Below, in pieces: positions 52,684 through 60,476 of a stretch of DNA of 64,000 nucleotides (position 1 is the first letter of the stretch; each line of letters opens with the position of its first letter). The notes under the pieces are model-generated. The model did no database searches. It saw nothing but the letters and a program-made list of their open reading frames with translations, and had not been told where the DNA came from. Origin of the DNA: Actinomycetota bacterium. GTDB taxonomy: Bacteria > Actinomycetota > Thermoleophilia > Gaiellales > F1-60-MAGs149. The translations under genes and the position numbers were made by a program. The stretch covers positions 1 to 64,000 of the forward strand of contig VFJZ01000005.1 of assembly GCA_009885805.1 (NCBI GenBank), written 5' to 3'.

Positions 52684-53551
52684 GCCAGATGCCTCCGACC
52701 ACGACGCCGCCGCCGACCACCTGGAGCGGCGTCAGCGTCTCGCCGAGCAAGACGAAGGCGAACAGGGCGCCGAGAAACGGCTGCAGCGGCAGGACCGCGG
52801 CGGCGCGCGACGCACCGCCCCGGTGGATCGCCCCGAACCACGTGATGTTCGAGAGGACGAGCGAGAAGACGAGGCTGTAGCCGAGCGCCGCCCAGCCGCC
52901 GCCCGAGATGACGCCGTAGTCCTGGGCCAGCACCTGCGGTAGGCAGATGACCGCCATCATCGGCAGGGCGGCGACGAGCACCGCGGTCGAGATCAGGTTC
53001 GGCGAGTAGCGACCGAGCAGCGGCCGGATCATCACGGCGTAGACGCCCCATGACGCGGCCGCCACGAGCGCCAGCAAATCGCCTCGCAGGCTCGTCAGAT
53101 CGAGACGAGCGCCGCCACCCTGGAGCACGAGAAAGACACCGGCGCCAGCGATGCTGATGCCGAGCCAGTGCCGGCGCCCGATCCGTTCGTGCCCGGCGAT
53201 CGAGGCAGCGATTGCCGTAAAGGCCGGAATCGTCGCCAGGATCAGGGAGATCGTGGTGGCCGTCGCGTAGGTCGTGGCGTACATGAATGCCGTCTGGTTG
53301 ATGACGATGCCGATGACGGCAGCGGCGACGACGAGCGGGATGTCGGCCCGGGCGATCCGCAGCGAGCCTTCGATCGCCCGCACGAGCGCGACGCAGAGCA
53401 GCGCGCCCGCGAGGAGCCTGAGGAACGAGTACGCGAGCGGGCTCCACTGACCGAGGGCCCACTTGACGACGATGACGTTGAGCGCCCACGCGGCGACGGT
53501 CGCGACGAGTGCGACGAGGACCCAGTCGACCCGTCGCCGGACGACGGTCAG
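52673..53551 (-). CDS. EamA/DMT-family transporter with non-canonical start
   Basis: About 292 aa and ten helices in two EamA repeats (ALVATVAAWALNVIVVKWAL; VYAVMIRPLLGRYSPNLI; LQPFLGALFAFVLLGETLTP). No ATG, GTG or TTG occurs in frame before the first helix. CTG 53551 overlaps the upstream hydrolase stop as CTGA, with GAGG about 10-14 nt upstream. The exported metabolite is unknown. It is translationally coupled to the hydrolase gene. Confidence 0.85.
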   Translation of the reverse strand: MTVVRRRVDWVLVALVATVAAWALNVIVVKWALGQWSPLAYSFLRLLAGALLCVALVRAIEGSLRIARADIPLVVAAAVIGIVINQTAFMYATTYATATTISLILATIPAFTAIAASIAGHERIGRRHWLGISIAGAGVFLVLQGGGARLDLTSLRGDLLALVAAASWGVYAVMIRPLLGRYSPNLISTAVLVAALPMMAVICLPQVLAQDYGVISGGGWAALGYSLVFSLVLSNITWFGAIHRGGASRAAAVLPLQPFLGALFAFVLLGETLTPLQVVGGGVVVGGIWLTR

Positions 53552-54315
53552 GACAGGAATGCCCTCACCTCGGCGGCCGTCTCGTGGTACGCATCCCAGT
53601 ACAGCATGTGCCCGGCGTCGATCACCGTCTCGCTGAAGCGGTCGCCGAGGTCGCCCGACAGCCACTCCCGCGTCGCGGCCGACACGTAGGGAGCCTGCCC
53701 GGCCGTGACGAGGTGCAGGCGGCCCGGCCAGTCGCGGAGATCGACGACCGGCCCGGCCATCTCGCTCCACGCCGTGACCGCGGCGCTCGGACAGAACCGC
53801 AGCCGGTACCGTCCGTCCTCCCCGCGCTCGATCGCCTCGTCGACGTCGGCGTCCGACGCCTCCGCCCCGGCCGGCGTCCGGTCGGCACGGCGGGCCTTCT
53901 TCGCGTCGTCGATCGTCTGCCACGACGGCGGCAGCCGCGCGCTCTCGGCGGCGGTCAGGGCATCGTCGGCGTCGATCTCGATCGCCGGGTCGAGCAGGCA
54001 GACGCGGCCGACGTGCTCCGGGATCGCGCTCGCCAGGTGCGTGGCGACGAGCCCGCCGAACGAGTGGCCAACGATGTCAACCGTCTCGAGTTCCTCGGCG
54101 TCCAGGAGGTCGATCAGGTCGATGACGTGCTGCTCCGCCGTCCACGGCGGCTGCCACGGCGAGCGGCCGTGCCCACGCAGATCGGGTGCCAGGACGCGAC
54201 GACCGGCGAGAGCGTCGGTCGCGAGGCGCTCGAACCGCCGGCCGTGTCCGGTGACACCGTGCAGGCAGAGCAGCGCCGGGCCCGTCGCCGGACCGAAGCG
54301 GTGGAGATGCAGCAT
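53548..54315 (-). CDS. Alpha/beta-hydrolase
   Basis: A 255-aa hydrolase with LCLHGVTGHGRRFE, APDLRGHGRS, nucleophile elbow GHSFGGL (Ser about residue 87), acid about LLDPAIEID or later, and His in DAGHMLYWD. ATG 54315 is preferred (MLHLHRFGP). Its stop forms the CTGA overlap with the exporter gene. It is divergent from the ureohydrolase gene at 54376. Confidence 0.86.
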   Translation of the reverse strand: MLHLHRFGPATGPALLCLHGVTGHGRRFERLATDALAGRRVLAPDLRGHGRSPWQPPWTAEQHVIDLIDLLDAEELETVDIVGHSFGGLVATHLASAIPEHVGRVCLLDPAIEIDADDALTAAESARLPPSWQTIDDAKKARRADRTPAGAEASDADVDEAIERGEDGRYRLRFCPSAAVTAWSEMAGPVVDLRDWPGRLHLVTAGQAPYVSAATREWLSGDLGDRFSETVIDAGHMLYWDAYHETAAEVRAFLS

Positions 54316-54375
54316 GCAGATAGGGTGCCGCATGCGCGCGGGCGACCCCGCCGGCCGCAGAGGAGGACGGACACG

Positions 54376-55302
54376 GTGGAGCTGACATTCATGGGTGCCG
54401 TGGCGGCCGCTTCGCCAACCGCCGCCGAGGCCGACGCGATGCTGTTCGGCGCGCCCCACGGCACGCCGTACCCGGGCATCGACAACCGCGTCCACGAGGA
54501 CACCGCGAACGCGCTGCGCCGCTCGTTCGGCAGCGAGGCGGACTGGGTCGAGCACTGGAACTTCGGCTTCGACGGGCCGCTGCTCGGCGACGGCTCCTTC
54601 CGTCTCGCCGACCTCGGCGACCTGCCGACCCGCTCGCACGACGGTCCGGGCAACCGCGCCCTGATCGAGGCGACCACGCGGGCGATCCTGCAGCGCGGCG
54701 CCGTCCCGCTCATGCTCGGCGGCGACGACTCGGTGCCGATTCCCTTCCTCGCCGCCTTCTCGGCGGAGCCACCGCTGACGATCCTGCAGATCGATGCGCA
54801 CATCGACTGGCGCGAGGAGCGCCGCGGCGAGCCACTCGGCTACTCGTCGACGATGCGGCGGGCGGCGGAGCTGCCGCACGTCGAGCGGATCGTGCAGGTC
54901 GGGATGCGCGGGTTCGGCAGCGCGAGGCGCGCGGAGGTCGAGTACGCCCGCGCGTGGGGCGCGACGCTCGTCCCGGCGCGCGACATCCACCGCGACGGCG
55001 TCGAGGCAGCCCTCGTCCACATCCCGGCCGGCGCCCGTGTCGTGATCACGTTCGACTGCGATGCGCTCGACGCCGCGGCGATGCCGGCGGTGATGGCGCC
55101 CGCGCCCGGCGGACTCACCTACGACCAGGCGATCGGTCTCGTCACAGGAGTGGCGGCACGCGCGACCATTGTCGGCTTCGACCTGATCGAGTTCGTGCCA
55201 GGCCGCGACCGTGACGGCATCTGCGCCGTCACGGCAGCGAGCCTGGTCTCGCACGTGGTTGGAACGCTTGCCAATCCGCCCGTGGCGCGTCAGGAGGAGT
55301 AG
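54376..55302 (+). CDS. Arginase/agmatinase family ureohydrolase, variant metal motif
   Basis: A 308-aa ureohydrolase. The manganese motifs read GGDDSVPIP (His of the usual GGDHS replaced by Asp), QIDAHIDWRE (intact DAHxD) and TFDCDALDAAAMPA (DxD kept; the usual DP is DA). Substrate could be agmatine, guanidinobutyrate or a related guanidine. It starts at GTG 54376 behind an AGGAGG site. Confidence 0.85.
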   Translation: MELTFMGAVAAASPTAAEADAMLFGAPHGTPYPGIDNRVHEDTANALRRSFGSEADWVEHWNFGFDGPLLGDGSFRLADLGDLPTRSHDGPGNRALIEATTRAILQRGAVPLMLGGDDSVPIPFLAAFSAEPPLTILQIDAHIDWREERRGEPLGYSSTMRRAAELPHVERIVQVGMRGFGSARRAEVEYARAWGATLVPARDIHRDGVEAALVHIPAGARVVITFDCDALDAAAMPAVMAPAPGGLTYDQAIGLVTGVAARATIVGFDLIEFVPGRDRDGICAVTAASLVSHVVGTLANPPVARQEE

Positions 55303-55308
55303 ACGAGG

Positions 55309-57702
55309 TCACCGGTCCGACACTGCCAGCCGGACGATCGTCGCCCCATCCGCACTCGTCGGGGTCGACTCGCTGACGAGCGGATGCCGGGCGAGTTCCT
55401 CGCGCACCGCCTTGCGAACGGCGCCCGTGCCGCGGCCGTGGATGATCTCGACCTCCTCCCGGCCGGACAGATGCGCCTGGTCGATGTAGGTGCGGACGGC
55501 CTGGCGGGCGTCGTCGCCCGTCTGACCGCGCAGGTCGAGCTGCGGCGCCACGGGGCCCGCGGCGGCGATGCGCACCTGGACCGGCCGGTCCGCGGGCGAG
55601 GCCGTGGCGACGCCCCGCGGGTCGGGCTCGAGGCGTGCGAGCGGCAGCCGGACGCGCAGCGTGCCACCCTGCACCTCGGCCTCGTCACCGGCGATCTCGG
55701 TAATGGTGCCGCGCACGCCGAGCTCTCGCGCGACCACCGGGTCGCCGACGGCGAGCGGCCGCGCCCGCGTGACTGCGGGCTCCGCCAACGCGTCGTGCAG
55801 CGCGCCGGCCGCGCGCCGCGTCAACTCGGTCGCGCGACCGAGGCGGCGATCCCGCTCGCTGGCCGCAGCCGCAGCGGCCGACGACGCCAGGCCGTCGCGG
55901 CGCTCCTCCAACCGGCGCGCCTCACGGATCTCCGCCCGCAGACCATCGAGCTCACGGCGGTAGTCGCCGAGCATCGCCTCGGCCTCGGCCCGTGCTCGCT
56001 CCCGCTCTGCGCGAGCCCCGGCCCGAACGGCCTCCAGCGCCTCCGCCAGCTCGCGTTCGCGACGGACTGCCTCTGCCAGAGCAAGCTCGGCCGCGACGCC
56101 GGCCTCCCCGGCACGGGCGAGGGTGGCAGCGGCGTCCCGCTCCGCACCGGCGGCCTCGGCGAGGAGATCCGCCGCCGCGAGCCGGGCGGGCGCGACCGCC
56201 TCGCGGGCTCGTGCGATGATCGCCGCGGGCAGGCCGAGGCGCTCGGCGATCTGCAGTGCGTGGGAGGCGCCGGGACGCCCGATCGCGACGTGGTAGGTCG
56301 GCGCCAGCGTGTCCGGATCGAAGCCGACGGCGGCGTTGACGACACCCTCGGTCGCGCTCGCCCACTCCTTCAGCTCGGGGTAGTGGGTCGTCGCGACCAC
56401 CAACGCGCCGCGTTCGACGAGCCGCTCGAGCAGTGCGCGCGCGAGCGCCGCCCCCTCGTGCGGGTCGGTGCCGGCGGCAACTTCGTCTAGCAGAACCAGC
56501 GAACGTTCGCCGGCACCGTCAACGATCCGAACGAGATTGCGCACGTGCCCCGAGAAGGTGGAGAGACTCATCGCGATCGACTGCTCGTCACCGATGTCGG
56601 CGAGGATCGCGTCGAACACCGGCAGGCAGGCGCGGCGCGCCGGCGGGCGCAGGCCGCACTGGTGCATCAGCGCCGCCAGGCCCAGCGTCTTCATGCCGAC
56701 CGTCTTGCCACCGGTGTTCGGCCCCGAGACGACGACGCCGCGAATGCCGCGAAGGTCGAGGTCGATCGGCACCGCCGTCGCCGGATCGAGTAGGGGATGA
56801 CGGGCCGCCTCCAGGAGGACATCGGACGCGGGCTCAACGGCACAGCCGCCGAGGCGGCGGGCGAGGGCACCGCAGGCAAGCGCGAGGTCGAGGTGCGCGA
56901 GCGCTGCGACGCAGGCGACGACATCGTCGGCCGCGACCCGGACGAGGGCCGCGAGTTCGGCGAGGATCCGCTCGACCTCCTCCCGCTCCGCGCCCTCCAG
57001 TTCGCGAATCGCGTTCTGCACCTCGACGATCGCGAACGGCTCGACGAAGAGCGTCTGGCCGGATCCCGACGTGTCGTGGACGATGCCGGGAACGGCGTTC
57101 CGGCTCGCTGCCTTGACCGGGAGGACCGGCCGCCCCGCACGGTCGGTGACGAAGTCCTCCTGGAGGTGGTGGCGCACCTCGGCGGCCAGCAGCCGGAGGC
57201 GCTCCGCCGCCTTCAGGCGCGCCGTCCCGATCTGGCGTCGCAGCGACCGCAGCCTGGCCGAGGCGCCATCCCGCAGGCGGCTGCCGTCCGGCTCGACGGC
57301 CGTCTCGATCCGGTCGGCGAGAAGGCCGAGGCCCGGTGCGACGGCGTCGGTCACGGTCGCGAGCAGCGGCACGTCGTCCCGGGCGCCGAGGACCCCGCGA
57401 GCGTCGAGTCCCGCCCGGACGGTCTCCGCGATCGCGGCCAGCGCGTCGGGCTGCAGCAGCCCGCCGATGGCGGCGCGCTCGGCGAACTCCCGGACGTCGT
57501 GTGCGCCCGTCAGCCGCGGCCCGCCGCGCTCCAGCAGCAGCACCGCTTCCCCGGTCTCGGCCTGTCGCCGGGCGACCTCGGATCGGTCGATCGACGGCCG
57601 CAGGGCGAGCGCCAGGTCACTGCCGCCGGCGAACGCCGTCTCGTCCGCCAGTCGCTGCCGGATCGCAGCCAACTCGAGGACCCGCAGGCTATGCTCGTCC
57701 AC
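55309..57702 (-). CDS. mutS2: MutS2 / RqcU ribosome-rescue and recombination ATPase
   Basis: A 797-aa MutS2. A core/lever domain precedes the ATPase with Walker A SGPNTGGKTVGMKT (about residue 337), Walker B VLLDEVAAGTDP and ATTHYPELK. A long Ala/Arg/Glu-rich coiled coil spans residues 500-620. A KOW-like part and a C-terminal Smr nuclease domain follow (LDLRGQTGDDARQAV, EIIHGRGTGAVRKAV). The family acts on collided ribosomes and recombination intermediates. It converges with the ureohydrolase gene. Confidence 0.95.
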   Translation of the reverse strand: MDEHSLRVLELAAIRQRLADETAFAGGSDLALALRPSIDRSEVARRQAETGEAVLLLERGGPRLTGAHDVREFAERAAIGGLLQPDALAAIAETVRAGLDARGVLGARDDVPLLATVTDAVAPGLGLLADRIETAVEPDGSRLRDGASARLRSLRRQIGTARLKAAERLRLLAAEVRHHLQEDFVTDRAGRPVLPVKAASRNAVPGIVHDTSGSGQTLFVEPFAIVEVQNAIRELEGAEREEVERILAELAALVRVAADDVVACVAALAHLDLALACGALARRLGGCAVEPASDVLLEAARHPLLDPATAVPIDLDLRGIRGVVVSGPNTGGKTVGMKTLGLAALMHQCGLRPPARRACLPVFDAILADIGDEQSIAMSLSTFSGHVRNLVRIVDGAGERSLVLLDEVAAGTDPHEGAALARALLERLVERGALVVATTHYPELKEWASATEGVVNAAVGFDPDTLAPTYHVAIGRPGASHALQIAERLGLPAAIIARAREAVAPARLAAADLLAEAAGAERDAAATLARAGEAGVAAELALAEAVRRERELAEALEAVRAGARAERERARAEAEAMLGDYRRELDGLRAEIREARRLEERRDGLASSAAAAAASERDRRLGRATELTRRAAGALHDALAEPAVTRARPLAVGDPVVARELGVRGTITEIAGDEAEVQGGTLRVRLPLARLEPDPRGVATASPADRPVQVRIAAAGPVAPQLDLRGQTGDDARQAVRTYIDQAHLSGREEVEIIHGRGTGAVRKAVREELARHPLVSESTPTSADGATIVRLAVSDR

Positions 57703-57716
57703 GGACGGAGTCTAGT

Positions 57717-58175
57717 TTGCGCCGCACGTTTGCCCTCATCGCTCTGATCGCACTGCTCCCGTCCTGTGGCAACGACGGCGACGATCCGCCGCCGGACCGC
57801 CTGACCCACGACGCCTACGTCGAACAGGCCGACGCGATCTGTACCCGGGCCGACACGGCGATCGCCGCCCTCACGGAGCCGACGAAGGAAGCGGACGTGG
57901 CCGCGTATACCCAGGCCGCGGCCGACATCGTCGATCGCGAACGCGACGAACTGGAGGCGCTGAAGGCACCGGCCGCCGACGGGGCGAGCGCCGCAGCGCT
58001 CTCGGCCGCGCTCGCCGATGTCGTACGGGTCGCGCGCGACCTCGTCGAGGTGGCGCGGGCCGGCGACGCCGCGGCGATCCGTGGCTACGTCGAACGGAAC
58101 GCGTCGGTGGACGACGAGGCCAACCGGATCGCGGCCGCGCTGGGGATGAAGGTATGCGGCCAACCGGCCCGGTAA
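57717..58175 (+). CDS. Lipoprotein (152 aa), paralogue of the next gene
   Basis: It starts at TTG 57717. The signal ends in ALLPSCGN with a lipobox Cys. A helical domain follows with YVEQADAICTRADTAIAAL and a terminal AALGMKVCGQ, so two Cys can pair. It is clearly related to the downstream lipoprotein (same Cys spacing and GDAAAIRGYVERN/GDLAGLETYIAEN pattern). The function is unknown. Confidence 0.75.
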   Translation: MRRTFALIALIALLPSCGNDGDDPPPDRLTHDAYVEQADAICTRADTAIAALTEPTKEADVAAYTQAAADIVDRERDELEALKAPAADGASAAALSAALADVVRVARDLVEVARAGDAAAIRGYVERNASVDDEANRIAAALGMKVCGQPAR

Positions 58176-58207
58176 AGCTTCTCCGCAGGCCTGCCGATAG
58201 GCGCGGC

Positions 58208-58669
58208 ATGTTTCGAATCACGCTCGTCGCGATCGTCAGTTCGCTTCTCATCGTCGGCTGCGGCGGTTCCGGGAACGGCTCCGGCGGAGACAGCGCCCTC
58301 ACCAAGGAACAGTGGATCGCCGCCGCCGACAAGATCTGCACGGACGCCGAGGCGGCCAGGGACGCACTCCCGGAGCCGACCACGGTCGAGGAGATCGTCA
58401 CGCAGGTCGAGGCGCTGATCCCGATCATCACGAAGGAGATGGCCGATCTCAACGCGCTGCAGGCGCCGGAGGCCGACCAGGCTGCGATCACCGTCATGCT
58501 CGCAGCGGCCGGCGAGCAGCTGACCCTCGCGAACGGGCTGCTCGCCCTCGCGCAGAAGGGCGACCTCGCCGGGCTCGAGACCTACATCGCCGAGAACGAC
58601 GCGAAGCTCCAGAACGCGAAGAAGCTCGCCCAGGACTACGGGCTGAAGGTCTGCGGGTCGAACGACTGA
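58208..58669 (+). CDS. Lipoprotein (153 aa), paralogue of the previous gene
   Basis: ATG 58208. The signal ends in SLLIVGCGGSG. The helical domain has WIAAADKICTDAEAARDALP, LNALQAPEADQAAI and terminal DYGLKVCGSND. It is a tandem duplicate of the 57717 gene, with 32 nt between them. A periplasm-facing helical bundle with one disulfide is likely. The function is unknown. Confidence 0.8.
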   Translation: MFRITLVAIVSSLLIVGCGGSGNGSGGDSALTKEQWIAAADKICTDAEAARDALPEPTTVEEIVTQVEALIPIITKEMADLNALQAPEADQAAITVMLAAAGEQLTLANGLLALAQKGDLAGLETYIAENDAKLQNAKKLAQDYGLKVCGSND

Positions 58670-59098
58670 TCAGACCAGGGTGAGCGTGATCGGAACGGCC
58701 AACGCCTTCGAGACCGGACAGTTGGTCCTGGCGGCCTCGGCGCAGGCGGCGAACCCCGCCTCGTCGAGGCCGTCGGCCTGTCCGCTGACCGTCAGTGCGA
58801 TACCGGACACCCGGGCGCCGCCCTCGTCGACCGTGAACGTGGCCCGAGCGGTGACCGACGCGGTGCGCGGCGTTCCCCCGGCGGTGGCGACCTCGTGCGA
58901 CAGGGCCATGCAGTAGCAGGCGGCATGCGCGGCGGCGATCAGTTCCTCCGGGCTCGTACGGCCGCCCGCAGCCTCGGTGCGGCTCGACCAGGAAACGGGG
59001 AGGGCTGGACCAGCGCCGCTCGCGAGTGACACGGTGCCGGCGCCGTCGGCGAGTCCTCCCTGCCACGACGCCGATGCGGACGAGACGAGTTCAGGCAT
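58670..59098 (-). CDS. OsmC/Ohr-family peroxiredoxin
   Basis: A 142-aa thiol peroxidase of the OsmC group. The two catalytic Cys are in AAHAACYCMALSHE (about residue 62) and ARTNCPVSKAL (about residue 125), and the SPEELIAAAHA helix is typical. It removes organic hydroperoxides. It overlaps the gltD stop by 8 nt and is probably expressed from the glt operon. Confidence 0.9.
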   Translation of the reverse strand: MPELVSSASASWQGGLADGAGTVSLASGAGPALPVSWSSRTEAAGGRTSPEELIAAAHAACYCMALSHEVATAGGTPRTASVTARATFTVDEGGARVSGIALTVSGQADGLDEAGFAACAEAARTNCPVSKALAVPITLTLV

Positions 59099-60476
59099 GC
59101 CGCAAGTCTACGGGCGATGGGCGATCGCGGGACGGCAGCGACGTCCGGCCGCGCAGTGCAAGGTCGACGCTCCGAGCGGCCTCGCGCCCGTCCGCGATCG
59201 CCGACACGATCAGGTCCGCCCCGCGAACGCAGTCGCCGGCGGCGAACACGCCGTCGGTCGCCGTCGCGAGATCGCCGTCGACGGCGATCGTCCGCCGCGC
59301 CGTGAGGGGAAGCGACAGGGCGTCCTCGACCCCGTCGAAGCCGATCGCGATCAGGACGAGGTCAGCCTCGACGACACTGCCATCGGCGCCGCGCAGTCCC
59401 GTGACGCACCCGTCGGCGCCGACGAACGCCGAGGTCTCGAACGCATACGCGCGCTCGCCGCCCTCCCCGTGCGCCGCGTAGGATCGCTTGAGGCGGGGCC
59501 AGGCGGGCCAGGTGTCGAGAGGGGAGCGCTCCGTCGGCGGCTCGACGCCGTGGGCGACTTCGACGACCGCGGCGCAGCCCTCGCGGTGCGCCGAACCGAG
59601 GCAGTCGGCGCTGGTGTCGCCGCCACCGAGGATCGCGACCCGACGAGTGGCGGCGGTGAGGGACGCGGCGACGAGCCCGGCACCGCGCCGGTTGCACGCG
59701 ACGAGGTACGGCATCGCGAACTCGATCCCCGCGAGTTCCCTGCCGTCGATCGCCAGGTCCCTGTGGCGCTGGGCGCCGGTCGCGATCACGACCGCGTCGG
59801 AACCTGCACGAAGCGCCTCCAGATCGTCGACGGTCTCGTTGCACCGGAAGCGCACTCCCTCCGCTTCGAGCTGAGCGACGCGGCCGTCGACGAGCGCCTT
59901 CTCGAGCTTGAAGTCGGGGATGCCATACCGGAGCAGGCCACCGGGGCGGTCGTCCCGCTCGTAGACGTCGACGCCGTGGCCGGCGCGACGCAACTGCTGC
60001 GCCGCGGCCAGGCCGGCCGGCCCGGAGCCGACGATCGCGACGCGACGCCCGCTCTCGGCGATCGGCGGCTGCGGCACCGTCCACCCCTCCGCGAGCGACC
60101 GCTCGGCGATCGCCATCTCCACCTGCTTGATCGTCACCGGGTCGTCGTTGAGCGCGAGGACGCAGGCCTCCTCGCACGGCGCCGGGCAGAGCTTGCCGGT
60201 GAACTCCGGGAAGTTGTTGGTGGCGTAGAGCCGGTCCGACGCCTCGCGCCAGCGGCCCCGCTCGACGAGGTCGTTCCAGTCCGGAATCAGGTTGCCGAGC
60301 GGACAGCCGGTGTGACAGAACGGGACGCCGCAGTCCATGCAGCGCCGCGCCTGCTCGGTGGCCAACTCGGGCGAGATCGCACCGTTCACGTCGCGCCAGT
60401 CGGCCCGCCGCTCGGTCGTCGGGCGGTAGGGCGCGAGGCGCCGGGCGATCTGGAGGAAGCCGCGCGGATCGGTCAT
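59091..60476 (-). CDS. gltD: Glutamate synthase small subunit
   Basis: A 461-aa NADPH-oxidising subunit. The N-terminal ferredoxin-like domain carries Cys clusters (RRCMDCGVPFCHTGCPLGN; KLCPAPCEEACVL). The FAD fold has VAIVGSGPAGLAAAQQL and DRPGGLLRYGIPDFK; the NADPH fold has VAILGGGDTSADCLG. It delivers electrons to GltB to make glutamate from 2-oxoglutarate and glutamine. Its ATG overlaps the gltB stop as ATGA. Confidence 0.95.
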   Translation of the reverse strand: MTDPRGFLQIARRLAPYRPTTERRADWRDVNGAISPELATEQARRCMDCGVPFCHTGCPLGNLIPDWNDLVERGRWREASDRLYATNNFPEFTGKLCPAPCEEACVLALNDDPVTIKQVEMAIAERSLAEGWTVPQPPIAESGRRVAIVGSGPAGLAAAQQLRRAGHGVDVYERDDRPGGLLRYGIPDFKLEKALVDGRVAQLEAEGVRFRCNETVDDLEALRAGSDAVVIATGAQRHRDLAIDGRELAGIEFAMPYLVACNRRGAGLVAASLTAATRRVAILGGGDTSADCLGSAHREGCAAVVEVAHGVEPPTERSPLDTWPAWPRLKRSYAAHGEGGERAYAFETSAFVGADGCVTGLRGADGSVVEADLVLIAIGFDGVEDALSLPLTARRTIAVDGDLATATDGVFAAGDCVRGADLIVSAIADGREAARSVDLALRGRTSLPSRDRPSPVDLRHA

